DNA from: Clostridium sp. 1001271B_151109_B4
Lineage (GTDB): Bacteria > Bacillota > Clostridia > Clostridiales > Clostridiaceae
DNA: 58,529 bases
Reading direction: 5' to 3'
Assembly (NCBI RefSeq): GCF_015670405.1
Contig: NZ_JADPBQ010000019.1
Location: forward strand, 1-58,529
Part shown: piece after piece, positions 35,977-45,497 of the stretch
Position numbering within the stretch: the first letter of the stretch is position 1
Layout of the letters: every line of letters begins with the position of its first letter
The notes under the pieces: generated by a model
The model's input: the letters and a program-made list of their open reading frames with translations, nothing else
What the model was told of the DNA's origin: nothing
Database searches by the model: none
Translations under genes and position numbers: made by a program

Positions 35977-36681
35977 ATGGATATATTTACAAATAACATG
36001 TTTTTTGGAATATTTATATCTCTTATAGCATTTGAAATAGGTTTATTTATTTATAAAAAAACCAAATTTCCACTTTTTAACCCACTTTTAATTGCTACAA
36101 TAATCGTAATAGGCTTTTTAAAGATATTTAATATAGATTTTGACACTTACAATCAAGGTGGTCAATTTATAAATATTTTTCTTGGACCTGCAACAGTGGT
36201 TCTAGCTGTTCCATTATATAAAAACCTTAATTTACTTAAAGAAAACTTTCTTCCTATTTTTTCGGGAATATTCGTAGGTAGTTTAGTTAGTGTATTATCT
36301 GTTATTTCAATTTCTTTTTTCTTAGGATTAGATAATAGTCTAACAATTTCATTGTTAGCTAAAAGTGTAACAACTCCAATAGGAATAGAAATTACAAATA
36401 CACTTGGTGGTGTTACTTCAATCACTGTTTTAGCTATTATATTATCTGGAATAATAGGAGCAATTGTAGGTCCTACCGTCTTTAAAATATTAAGAATTAA
36501 TAGTCCAATTGCTAGAGGTATTTCATTAGGAACTTCTTCTCATGCTGTTGGAACTTCAAAAGCCTTAGAAATTGGAGAACAAGAAGGTGCCATGAGTTCA
36601 TTATCTATCGGAGTTGCTGGTATAATAACAGTATTTTTAGCACCTCTATGTTATTCTCTGCTTTCAATACTAATTAAATAA
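35977..36681 (+). CDS. lrgB: LrgB family protein
   Basis: Polytopic membrane protein of 234 residues, partner of LrgA. Family marks are FLGPATVVLAVPLYKN, KSVTTPIGIEI and RGISLGTSSHAVGTSKALEIGEQEGAMSSL. An in-frame ATG at 35935 lies inside lrgA, but AAGGAG just before ATG 35977 decides the start. No LytTR-type two-component regulator is adjacent, unlike in staphylococci. The stop codon is part of a very long perfect hairpin. Confidence 0.94.
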   Translation: MDIFTNNMFFGIFISLIAFEIGLFIYKKTKFPLFNPLLIATIIVIGFLKIFNIDFDTYNQGGQFINIFLGPATVVLAVPLYKNLNLLKENFLPIFSGIFVGSLVSVLSVISISFFLGLDNSLTISLLAKSVTTPIGIEITNTLGGVTSITVLAIILSGIIGAIVGPTVFKILRINSPIARGISLGTSSHAVGTSKALEIGEQEGAMSSLSIGVAGIITVFLAPLCYSLLSILIK

Positions 36682-36743
36682 ATTTATATAAAATAAGTCA
36701 TAGTATCTGCTGATTACTATGACTTATTTTATATAAATTTATT
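36677..36743 (+). terminator. 29-bp perfect hairpin after lrgB
   Basis: 36677-36705 is an exact reverse complement of 36715-36743, with a 9-base loop. It includes the lrgB stop codon. The stem is mostly A/T with a central GTCATAGTA. No long T-run follows, though the descending arm is T-rich. Confidence 0.7.
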
Positions 36744-36887
36744 CAATCTAATTAATACATTTCAATTATATATTTTATAGAAATATATATTATGATAAAA
36801 TATTAACATAATGTTAAATAATATTATATATGTTATCATCTTAGTAATTATTAACATAGTATAATATTATATATTACGAGGTATATA

Positions 36888-39044
36888 ATGACTTTAAAAA
36901 ACATAATTCACAAACTTGGTAATACTGAAAATGCTGAAGAATTTATTTTAAATCTTTGCAATAAAATTCGCAATTTAAATCCTAAAAAAGCTATAAAAAT
37001 CTATGATTATTTAATAGCATATACAATAGAAAATGGATTAAATAAAGTTTATCCAAACATACTTTATAATTATAGTTGGATTCAATATGACTTAGGGAAT
37101 TTTGATGTTGCTATAAAGTTAAATCTTAAAGCTATAACTTTATTCAAGGAGCAAGCTGATGATGATGGAGTCCTATCTTCAATAGCTTTACTTATTGGGC
37201 TTTATAGTAATTGCCAAAGATTTGATAAAGCCATTGAATATGCAAATATAGGAATAGACTTAGCTGAATCTACCGGTAACTTTCAAAGATTATGTTCAAT
37301 AAAAAGTACAATGGGAATTCTTTATTTAGAAATAGAACAATATTCCGAAGCAGAGGATATATTTAAAAAAGCCTTAAGACTACCTAATGTAGGAAACAAA
37401 ACTAATGAATTATCTATGCTAGTTAACTTAAGCGAATGCCAAATTGAACGTAAATTATATGATGAAGCCTTGATTAATTTAAAAAAGGCTTTACCTTTAG
37501 CAAAACAACATAGAATAAGTGTAGTTCCATATATATATTTTCTATCAGCTCGTATATATACAGAAACGGATATTTATGATCTTGCAGAGGAAAAATTTGA
37601 AGAAAGTATTAAACTATGTATAGATGGAAACTATTCACTCTTTCTAAATGATACATATATATTTTGGTCAGATTTAGCTTTAAAACAAAAAAAATACACT
37701 GAAATTATTAATAAATTGAAAAATATTGAAGGAAATATAGTTAATGTAAGTTCATTAAGAAATATGAGACGACTTTATAAAAATCTACATTTATCTTATA
37801 GGAATCTTAATAACTATGAAAATGCATATTACTACTTAGAAAAGCTTAATAATCTAGAAAATGATTTTTCTAATAGAAAATTAGAAAGTATTAAAATAAT
37901 AAGTAAGACCGTTCAAAATGAAGAAAATAAAATATATAAAACACTCTTTAATGAAACTGAAGCTCTATATACAATAGGCCAGAAGCTAGCTTCTTCTTTA
38001 AAACTTGAAAACATTTATAGTATTTTAGAGAAAGAAGTCAATACTTTATTTGATTTTGATATATTATCAATTGGTATAATTAATAATAACTCTATTAAAT
38101 ATGAACTTAGTGTAGAGTTTGGTAAAAGAGTAGAAATTGCTTCTTCTTCATTAGATAAAATATGCTTAGGAATTTATTCGGTTAAAAACAAGCAAGATAT
38201 CTTAATTAACGATATTTCTAAGGATTGTAACAAATATTTACATAATTATAATGAACTATTAAAGTACTCTTCCTATAGTCAAACAAGTTCAATCACAACT
38301 TCTACACAATCCATGATATTTGTTCCAATTATTGCAAGTAAAGATGTAATAGGTATATTAACAATACAATCCTACTGTAAAAACAAATATGACTTAAATG
38401 ATGTAAATAAATTAAAAATAATTTCAAATTATTTAGGAATTGCTTTAGTTAATTCACACTATTATAATGAAATACAATACAATGCAAATTATGATATGCT
38501 AACAAAAATATATAATAGACGAACTGTTTTAGATAAAATTCAAAAATCATATACTGAATTAAAGCTACTTAAAGAAATGGCTATTACTAATATATCTAGT
38601 AATGATTCAAAGCTAACTATTAACGAAGATAATAAATATTTAGTGTTAATAGATATCGATAACTTCAAAAAAATCAATGATACTTATGGTCACCAAACAG
38701 GCGATGATGTTCTTATATCTATTTCAAGTACCTTAAGAAAGTCTATTGGCGACAACGATGTTTTAGGACGATATGGTGGTGAAGAATTTATTGCTCTTAT
38801 TAATGATTGTAATAATAATTACTTAGAAACTTTAGACAATATACGTAAAAACATAGAAAACCTTTTTATCAAATATACAGAAAATAATGTTGAAAACAAT
38901 ATCAATGTTACCGCTAGCTTTGGTGTAGCAAAATTAAATCCATCTAAAATGACTTTAAAAGAAATAATTAATATTGCTGACAAAGCTCTATATAAGGCTA
39001 AAACTCTGGGAAAAAACAGAGTAATTATTGCAAAAGATATTTAA
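36888..39044 (+). CDS. TPR-GAF-GGDEF protein, predicted diguanylate cyclase
   Basis: 718 residues, no membrane helix. The N-terminal half (about 1-340) is a chain of TPR repeats. A GAF-like sensor domain (about 355-515) follows, then a GGDEF domain (about 530-718) with the active loop RYGGEEF and IDIDNFKKINDTYGHQTGDDVL for metal and substrate binding. It should make c-di-GMP. The inhibitory site RxxD before the loop reads GDND, so product inhibition may be lost. The ligand of the GAF domain is unknown. It is a single-gene unit with GAGG before ATG. Confidence 0.92.
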   Translation: MTLKNIIHKLGNTENAEEFILNLCNKIRNLNPKKAIKIYDYLIAYTIENGLNKVYPNILYNYSWIQYDLGNFDVAIKLNLKAITLFKEQADDDGVLSSIALLIGLYSNCQRFDKAIEYANIGIDLAESTGNFQRLCSIKSTMGILYLEIEQYSEAEDIFKKALRLPNVGNKTNELSMLVNLSECQIERKLYDEALINLKKALPLAKQHRISVVPYIYFLSARIYTETDIYDLAEEKFEESIKLCIDGNYSLFLNDTYIFWSDLALKQKKYTEIINKLKNIEGNIVNVSSLRNMRRLYKNLHLSYRNLNNYENAYYYLEKLNNLENDFSNRKLESIKIISKTVQNEENKIYKTLFNETEALYTIGQKLASSLKLENIYSILEKEVNTLFDFDILSIGIINNNSIKYELSVEFGKRVEIASSSLDKICLGIYSVKNKQDILINDISKDCNKYLHNYNELLKYSSYSQTSSITTSTQSMIFVPIIASKDVIGILTIQSYCKNKYDLNDVNKLKIISNYLGIALVNSHYYNEIQYNANYDMLTKIYNRRTVLDKIQKSYTELKLLKEMAITNISSNDSKLTINEDNKYLVLIDIDNFKKINDTYGHQTGDDVLISISSTLRKSIGDNDVLGRYGGEEFIALINDCNNNYLETLDNIRKNIENLFIKYTENNVENNINVTASFGVAKLNPSKMTLKEIINIADKALYKAKTLGKNRVIIAKDI

Positions 39045-39045
39045 T

Positions 39046-39086
39046 AAAAAAAGCTTTAGCAGCTAAATACTGCCAAAGCTTTTTTT
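39046..39086. terminator. Shared terminator between the GGDEF gene and topB
   Basis: A-rich and T-rich arms of about 17 bp (39046-39062 with 39070-39086) hold one mismatch. It lies between two convergent genes, directly past both stops, and overlaps the topB stop. Confidence 0.8.
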
Positions 39087-41268
39087 AATTTATAAATTCA
39101 AATTTCCAATTGTAATATCCTGTTTTTTCATCTTTTTCATATCTTAAATACGCAGAAAATAAAGTTCCTTTTTTACTTTTAAGATTTCTAAATCCAACCT
39201 TACCATTCTTAAGAAGTAGTTGAACCATCTCCTTTGTTACTTTTTTACCTAGGGATTCAATAAATTTATCATTTTTCCAAATAGTATATTTACAACCATT
39301 TTTCCAATTAACACACCCATATCCCTTTTCGCCTTCTATAATTGAATTTCCACATACAGGACATTTACCAATTTCCTCTACCCCTTCAGGCTTTTCAACT
39401 TTAAACTTATGAAGCATTGAGCTATCATTTTTAATCTTCTCCACTGAACTTCTTGTAAAATCATAAATTAAATTTAAAAAATCCTCTTTTTTAAATTTTC
39501 CTCTTTCAATATCAGATAATGTTTTCTCAAGCCTTCCAGTATATTCTAGGTCTAAAAGCTCTTTTGCTGGGAAAATTTCTACTATGGTTCTTCCAAGTTC
39601 TGTTGTAGTTAGGCTTTTTCCTTTAGTTTTGATATATCCAATATCCTTTAGCTTCTTTATAGTTTCAGCTCTAGTAGCTGGAGTTCCAATACTAAAACCA
39701 CTTAAAATAGCTTGCATCATTTCTTCCGAATTACTCTCATCATCTGAACTTTCGTCTTTATCATCTTTAAATGACTTTCCACAAGTCTCCATTACTCTTA
39801 AAAGTGTTTTTTCTGTATGGTACTTAGGTGGCTTCTTTGTCACTTTGTTAACCTTGCTATCAATTATAGCTAAGCTTTCATTCTTTTCAACTAAAGGTAA
39901 AATTGTATCCTTAGTTTCTATTTTCTCAACTACTCTCCATCCTTTAACTATTTCTACCTTCCCTTTAGAAACAAATTCACCTTTTATTTGTTCATCATGA
40001 ACCTTTAAAGTTATTTTTGTTTCTTCAAACTGCGCAACAGGCATAAATTGCATTATAAATCTATTTTTTATAGCATTATAAACATGTTGTTCCTCTGTAC
40101 TTAATCCCTTTGGTATTACATATGTAGGAGTAATAGCACTATGGCTCTCAACCTTAGAATTATCAAAAACTCTTTTAGATTGAATGAATTTTATTTGATC
40201 CTCATAAGGCAACCCCTTTTTATGGGTCTCAAGAACCTTTTTTGCCTTATCAACTAAACTTTCTTCTAAAACACTGCTTGCAGTTCTAGGATATGTTATA
40301 AGTTTCTTTTCATATAACCCTTGTGCCACCTTTAACACCTTATCAGAAGTCCAGCCTTTATACTTACTAGTTATATATCCTTGCAAATTTGAAAGGTTAA
40401 AAAGACTTTGTGGATATTCCCTTTTCTTTTCAATTTCTTTTTCTACAACTACTGCTTGTTTTTCTTTCAATAATTTACTTAAATTGTCTAAGTACTCTTT
40501 TTTCTCAAACTTTTCAGAAGCATTTTCATAATAAAGACTTTCAAATTCTATATTATCTTTAGATTTCAAATTAATTAATAACTTATAATATGAAGACTCC
40601 TTAAAGTTTTCAATTTCTTTATCTCTATCATAAATTATCTTTAAAGTAGGTAATAAAACTCTCCCTATATTAATTGTCTTTTTTTCACTTGCACCATATC
40701 TTAATGTTGCAACAGACGTCAAATTAATACCTATTGTCCAATCCGCCAACTGCCTTCCTATTCCAGCATCTTGAAGTGGTTTCATTTCACTATTAAGCTT
40801 TAAATTTGACATTCCTTTCTTAACTTCATCTTCTGTCCATTCATTAAGAAGAAGTCTATAAATAGGCTTTTTTATATCATAATGGATAAATAATTCATCT
40901 GAAATAACCTGACCTTCTCTATCAAAGTCTGTTGCAGAAATTACCCCATCAACATCATCTCTGTCAATTAATCCTTTAATAATATTTATTTGTTTTTCTG
41001 CACCCTTATCAACAACTTCCCTATTACTACTATCACATTTTATTTTATACTTAAAACCTTCAGGAATAAAAGGGAATTTATCCATTCTCCATCCCTTCAT
41101 ATTTTCATCATAATCCTTTGCATCATACAATTGAAGTAAATGACCAAAAGCCCAAGTAACTAAATAATCGTCGCCTTCATAAAACCCATCTCTTCTAGTT
41201 TTTATTTTATATGCATCCGCTATATTTTTAGCAACTGATGGTTTTTCTGCTATTATTACTTTCTTCAA
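39085..41268 (-). CDS. topB: DNA topoisomerase III, type IA
   Basis: Relaxes or decatenates DNA through a 5'-phosphotyrosine link; 727 residues. The N-terminal Toprim domain has IIAEKPSVAKNIADAY and SATDFDREGQVISDE (DxD metal site); the catalytic tyrosine is in KLITYPRTASSVL; GFSIGTPATRAETIKKL follows. The C-terminus has one four-cysteine zinc finger (CPVC...C...C) and a domain resembling those of other Firmicute TopB proteins. The start is TTG at 41268 behind AAGGAGAAG. It is a stand-alone gene in the cluster. Confidence 0.96.
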   Translation of the reverse strand: MKKVIIAEKPSVAKNIADAYKIKTRRDGFYEGDDYLVTWAFGHLLQLYDAKDYDENMKGWRMDKFPFIPEGFKYKIKCDSSNREVVDKGAEKQINIIKGLIDRDDVDGVISATDFDREGQVISDELFIHYDIKKPIYRLLLNEWTEDEVKKGMSNLKLNSEMKPLQDAGIGRQLADWTIGINLTSVATLRYGASEKKTINIGRVLLPTLKIIYDRDKEIENFKESSYYKLLINLKSKDNIEFESLYYENASEKFEKKEYLDNLSKLLKEKQAVVVEKEIEKKREYPQSLFNLSNLQGYITSKYKGWTSDKVLKVAQGLYEKKLITYPRTASSVLEESLVDKAKKVLETHKKGLPYEDQIKFIQSKRVFDNSKVESHSAITPTYVIPKGLSTEEQHVYNAIKNRFIMQFMPVAQFEETKITLKVHDEQIKGEFVSKGKVEIVKGWRVVEKIETKDTILPLVEKNESLAIIDSKVNKVTKKPPKYHTEKTLLRVMETCGKSFKDDKDESSDDESNSEEMMQAILSGFSIGTPATRAETIKKLKDIGYIKTKGKSLTTTELGRTIVEIFPAKELLDLEYTGRLEKTLSDIERGKFKKEDFLNLIYDFTRSSVEKIKNDSSMLHKFKVEKPEGVEEIGKCPVCGNSIIEGEKGYGCVNWKNGCKYTIWKNDKFIESLGKKVTKEMVQLLLKNGKVGFRNLKSKKGTLFSAYLRYEKDEKTGYYNWKFEFIN

Positions 41269-41353
41269 AATACTCTTCTCCTTAAATTCGTATTTACATC
41301 ATTACCAGATTTATATTTTATCCTATTTATTTTTATAATTCAAACTTTATTAA

Positions 41354-41911
41354 TTACATTTCATTAAATATCCAAATATAAAATGATAAATATCCTGCAA
41401 ATAGAATCCATAAAATGTAAGGTATCATCAATATTCCCGATATCCTATCATTTTTAAAGAATTTAATTGTAGTTATGATTATAAGTATTAATAAAATACT
41501 TATTAATATAAATGAAATACCATATAACCTTAAATTAAAAAATATAATTGCCCACAAAAAACTTATTAAAAGCTGTACTAAATAATCAAAATATCCCCCA
41601 TGATCATCTTTTCCTTGCTTATTATGCATATATATTCTATAAGCAGCAATTCCCATTAAAGTATATAAAACAATCCACACTATCCTAAAAACTAAATTAG
41701 GCGGTGTAAGAATACTTTTTTTTAATGCATCATATATATTCATTGAATTTTTAGTAAAAAATCCTACTATCAAACTCCCAATAACAGGCATCATAATATT
41801 TTTTAATAAACCTATAAATTCAAACTTTCCATTAACGCAAAATATCTCTTTAAATATATTCTTTCTTCTATTAACCGACTTTTTAACTTTAGGTTTCTTC
41901 TTTTTTCTCAC
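41354..41911 (-). CDS. TspO/MBR family protein with basic N-terminal extension
   Basis: Membrane protein of about 185 residues. A Lys/Arg-rich stretch of about 35 residues comes before five hydrophobic helices. TspO marks are TPPNLVFRIVWIVLYTLMG and the C-terminal IPYILWILFAGYLSFYIW. TspO proteins bind porphyrins and may act in their photochemical breakdown or transport. The frame opens with GTG, ATG and GTG in turn; GGGG is best spaced for GTG 41911, though ATG 41917 is possible. The basic extension is longer than usual. Confidence 0.85.
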   Translation of the reverse strand: MRKKKKPKVKKSVNRRKNIFKEIFCVNGKFEFIGLLKNIMMPVIGSLIVGFFTKNSMNIYDALKKSILTPPNLVFRIVWIVLYTLMGIAAYRIYMHNKQGKDDHGGYFDYLVQLLISFLWAIIFFNLRLYGISFILISILLILIIITTIKFFKNDRISGILMIPYILWILFAGYLSFYIWIFNEM

Positions 41912-41986
41912 AAACATCACCCCTTTTATTTACTAATAAAATATATGTTGCTTAACAGTAAATAATGTTTATGAGTAATATAATTT

Positions 41987-42928
41987 TTAATTTGTCACTT
42001 TTTCATTAACATTTACGATTCTATTCGTCCAATTTAATATATGTAAAATAACTTCATCTTTATTACTTTCATTTAGCATTTCATGTCTACCATTCTTATA
42101 TAATTTATATTTCAAGTCATGTATCCCTAATTCTTTATAGCATTCATATAATCTTTTTATACCTTTACCGAAATCTCCAACTGGATCTTTATCACCAGCA
42201 AAAATTAATACTGGTAAATCTTTAGGGATTAATTCTAAGTTTTCTTTTTTATTAATCTTCCATAATCCTCTTATTAAATCATAATAATATGATGTCGTAC
42301 AAATAAATCCACAATAATCGTCTTCTATATATTTGTCCACTTCCTCATCAACAGAGCATAGCCAATCATAATTTGTTCTATTAGGTTTAAAACTTCTATT
42401 AAAGTTTCCAAATGATAACTTGTCCATCATCTTACTCTTGGCTTTTCTTCCTCTTATCATCATTTCAACTTTTGAAATTAATATTCCTAATTTTGTTATG
42501 TAATCAGGTCTTCCATTTGTTCCCGATAATATTACTCCATCTAATTCTTTACCATACAATTCAATATATCTTTGACTTACGAAAGAACCCATGCTATGCC
42601 CAAATAATATTAAAGGTAACTCCTCATTTTCTTTTTTTATTATATCTGTAAGCTCTTTAACATTTTCAACAAGCATATCAAAACCTTCATTATTAGCTAT
42701 ATATCCTCTTTCTTCATCCTCCTTAGAAGTTTCTCCATGTCCTCTATGATCATGTGCATATACCATAAATCCATGTTCTATAAGCTTATTTGCAAAATAA
42801 TCATATCTACAAGCATACTCAGTCATTCCATGTGAAATCTGTATTATTCCCTTTACCTCACCTTTAACTTCCCACTTATAACATTTAATTTCTTTACCTT
42901 CTTTGTCGATAAACGAAAACTTCTTCAA
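41987..42928 (-). CDS. Alpha/beta hydrolase, monoacylglycerol lipase-like
   Basis: Hydrolase of about 313 residues, Hydrolase_4 (serine aminopeptidase S33-like) family, probably a lysophospholipase or monoacylglycerol lipase. The nucleophile elbow is FGHSMGSF; YAHDHRGHGETS is the oxyanion-side loop; catalytic Asp is in FAGDKDPVGDFGKG and His in KNGRHEMLNE. It has no signal peptide. The ATG at 42937 directly abuts AGGAG, so TTG 42928 at nine bases is the better-spaced start. It is followed by TspO on the same strand, 66 bases on. Confidence 0.88.
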   Translation of the reverse strand: MKKFSFIDKEGKEIKCYKWEVKGEVKGIIQISHGMTEYACRYDYFANKLIEHGFMVYAHDHRGHGETSKEDEERGYIANNEGFDMLVENVKELTDIIKKENEELPLILFGHSMGSFVSQRYIELYGKELDGVILSGTNGRPDYITKLGILISKVEMMIRGRKAKSKMMDKLSFGNFNRSFKPNRTNYDWLCSVDEEVDKYIEDDYCGFICTTSYYYDLIRGLWKINKKENLELIPKDLPVLIFAGDKDPVGDFGKGIKRLYECYKELGIHDLKYKLYKNGRHEMLNESNKDEVILHILNWTNRIVNVNEKVTN

Positions 42929-43353
42929 AACTATCATCTCCTATTTAGTTTTCTAATATATTATCTTCTCACACAAATTCACTGTCAATATTTTATAGTG
43001 GATTGTTAAACAATTATTCATATTTATATAATTTATCCTAAAATTTTTTAATTTAATTTAAATATCCTGTTAAGATGCATTTGTTAAAATGTAAGTTTAT
43101 GATATACTATTTTAGTATTGATATAATCTTTATAGTAATATTATAATTTAACTTATAATTGGTCCTCTAAATCCCTAACCTACACACTAAATGTATACTT
43201 TAATTAATGAAATTTATACCTTAACAATTTTGTTAATTTCAATTATATAATTTTATTATTATTAAATTAATAGGTTAAGGAATTTCCTATAATATTACTT
43301 TTAAATGATTATAGTTCAATATTATTGTTAATAATGTAAATAAACTATTGTAG
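42929..43353. other. Divergent intergenic region hydrolase/murT
   Basis: About 400 A+T-rich bases with no ORF and no strong hairpin. The only element I can support is the murT-side promoter at 43081-43108. Confidence 0.4.
43081..43108 (+). promoter_or_regulatory. Candidate promoter of murT-gatD-dacA
   Basis: TTGTTA and TATACT are 16 bases apart, about 245 bases before murT. The distance leaves a long 5' leader in which I see no known RNA element. Confidence 0.4.
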
Positions 43354-44715
43354 GTGGTGAAGAAAATTAATATTAAGTCAATTCTCAGTATATTAGCAAC
43401 AAAGTTCACATTATTTCTTACTAAAACCATTTTAAAAGGTGGTACTACTTTTCCTGGTAGAGTTGCATTAAAGTTAGATAATAATATTTTAGCAACTGTA
43501 TCTAAAGGATATAAAGTTGTATTAGTTACAGGAACTAATGGTAAAACTACTACTACAAGCATGATTTATAACATCATTAAAGAAAAAGGTTATCCAGTAA
43601 TAACTAATAACACAGGGGCCAATCTCTTCCCTGGTATAGTTACTACTTTTGTTGAAAACTACAAGTTCTTTAATAAGGATGAAAATAAATATGCAATTAT
43701 AGAAGTAGATGAAGCTAATTTAAAATTTATAACAAAGTATATTAATCCTGAAATAATTACTGTAACAAATTTATTTAGGGATCAACTTGATAGATATGGA
43801 GAAGTTTATACTACATTAACTAAAATTTTAGAAGGTATAACTCTTGTGCCAGAAAGTAAGCTAGTCTTAAACGGTGATGAATCATTACTTGGAAAGCTTG
43901 ATGTAAAAAACCCATTAGTTTTTTATGGATTTAAAACACCAATAAATGAAAATAAAACTATTGATGTTAATGCAGATTCAAAATTCTGTAAATTCTGCAA
44001 AACCCCTTATAGTTATAACTTTGTTACATATAATCATTTAGGAGATTATTACTGTACAGGCTGTGGTTATACTCATCCAGCTATTAAGTATGGTGTAGAC
44101 GAAATTGTAGAGTTAACAGCTGAAAGTTCTACTGTTAAATTTGGTAACACTGAAATTTTCTTAGGTCAATCTGGTGTATATAACATCTATAATGCCCTTT
44201 GTGCTTATTCAATAGCAAAAGAACTTAATATTGATGATGCTTGTATAAAAAAATCTTTAGAAAATCAAAGTTCTAGTTTTGGAAGACAAGAAATAATAAA
44301 TATAGATGATAAAGAAGCAAAAATCATTTTAGTTAAAAATCCTGCTGGATATAATCAAGCTTTAGATACCCTTTGCTTAAACAAAGATTCTTTCTCTTGT
44401 GTATTCTTACTAAATGATAATTATGCTGATGGTAGAGATGTTTCTTGGATTTGGGATGTTAATTTTGAAAACTTAAATAATGTACCTCTAGATGAAGTTT
44501 ATATATCAGGGCTTAGAACTTTTGATATGGCAGTAAGACTAAAAACAGCTGGTATTTCTCCATCTAAGTTTGTTATTGAAGAGGAATACGAAAACTTAAC
44601 TGAACAAATAAAAAATGGTAAAAACAAAAAAATATATATCCTTGCAACTTATACAGCAATGATAAATTACAGAAAGTATTTACATTCTAAGGGTTATATA
44701 AAAAACCTTTGGTAG
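43354..44715 (+). CDS. murT: Lipid II isoglutaminyl synthase subunit MurT
   Basis: Mur-ligase-like subunit of the MurT/GatD complex that amidates the D-Glu of lipid II; 453 residues. One hydrophobic N-terminal segment is followed by the P-loop VTGTNGKTTTTSM, EVDEANLKF and NLFRDQLDRYGE. The zinc ribbon special to MurT is present (CKFC about 208-211 and CTGC about 228-231). The C-terminal DUF1727 domain ends the protein. The start is GTG at 43354 or 43357, overlapping a weak AGGTGGTG; there is no ATG nearby. gatD follows 16 bases later. Confidence 0.95.
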   Translation: MVKKINIKSILSILATKFTLFLTKTILKGGTTFPGRVALKLDNNILATVSKGYKVVLVTGTNGKTTTTSMIYNIIKEKGYPVITNNTGANLFPGIVTTFVENYKFFNKDENKYAIIEVDEANLKFITKYINPEIITVTNLFRDQLDRYGEVYTTLTKILEGITLVPESKLVLNGDESLLGKLDVKNPLVFYGFKTPINENKTIDVNADSKFCKFCKTPYSYNFVTYNHLGDYYCTGCGYTHPAIKYGVDEIVELTAESSTVKFGNTEIFLGQSGVYNIYNALCAYSIAKELNIDDACIKKSLENQSSSFGRQEIINIDDKEAKIILVKNPAGYNQALDTLCLNKDSFSCVFLLNDNYADGRDVSWIWDVNFENLNNVPLDEVYISGLRTFDMAVRLKTAGISPSKFVIEEEYENLTEQIKNGKNKKIYILATYTAMINYRKYLHSKGYIKNLW

Positions 44716-44731
44716 TGTTTAGGAGGCTATT

Positions 44732-45463
44732 ATGGAATTAAATATTTGTCACCTTTATCCAGACTTATTAAATGTATATGGTGATGTTGGAAATATATTA
44801 ATTTTAAAACACAGAGCTGAAAATCGTGGAATTAAAGTTAATATAATTAATGTTTCAATTAATGATGAATTTAATGCAGATAATTATGATATAGTATTTT
44901 TTGGCGGAGGCCAAGATTTTGAACAATCAATTGTATCTTCTGATTTGATGAATAATAAAAAAGCAGAATTATCAAGGTATATAAATAACGGTAAAGTTCT
45001 AATAGCTATCTGTGGTGGATATCAATTATTAGGTAAATTCTATACTGCTCCTAATGGTGAAAGAATCGAAGGCTTAGGCATATTAGATATTTATACTGAA
45101 GCTGGAGATACTAGATTTATTGGAGATACTGTTATTTACAATGAAGATTTCAATGAAACTTATGTTGGATTTGAAAATCATTCTGGTAGAACTTATGTTA
45201 ATGGGTTAAAGCCACTTGGAAAATGTGTTCATGGTTATGGTAATAATGGGTCTGATGGATATGAAGGCTGTATATATAAGAATACTTATTGTACATACTT
45301 CCATGGATCATTACTTGCAAAAAATCCTGAACTGGCAGATAGATTTATTAAAACAGCTTTAGAAATGAAATACTCAGAAGTTGCTTTAGAAAGACTAGAT
45401 GACTCTTTAGAAATAAAAGCTAAAGAAGTAATGATTAACAGGTTAAATAACAAACAAAAATAA
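44732..45463 (+). CDS. gatD: Lipid II isoglutaminyl synthase glutaminase subunit GatD
   Basis: CobB/CobQ-like glutamine amidotransferase, 243 residues, which frees ammonia for MurT. Catalytic Cys is in IAICGGYQLLG (about residue 94) and the His in YFHGSLLAKNPELADRF. DIVFFGGGQDFEQ and GFENHSGRTY are family segments. ATG follows AGGAGG. It is in one operon with murT and, 34 bases later, dacA. Confidence 0.96.
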   Translation: MELNICHLYPDLLNVYGDVGNILILKHRAENRGIKVNIINVSINDEFNADNYDIVFFGGGQDFEQSIVSSDLMNNKKAELSRYINNGKVLIAICGGYQLLGKFYTAPNGERIEGLGILDIYTEAGDTRFIGDTVIYNEDFNETYVGFENHSGRTYVNGLKPLGKCVHGYGNNGSDGYEGCIYKNTYCTYFHGSLLAKNPELADRFIKTALEMKYSEVALERLDDSLEIKAKEVMINRLNNKQK

Positions 45464-45497
45464 TAATATTTACTTATAAGAAGGACGGGGAGATTAT

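Noticed and set aside
42938..43353. Search for a riboswitch or small RNA in the murT leader
   Set aside because: No conserved motif or convincing stem; only a weak promoter could be supported.
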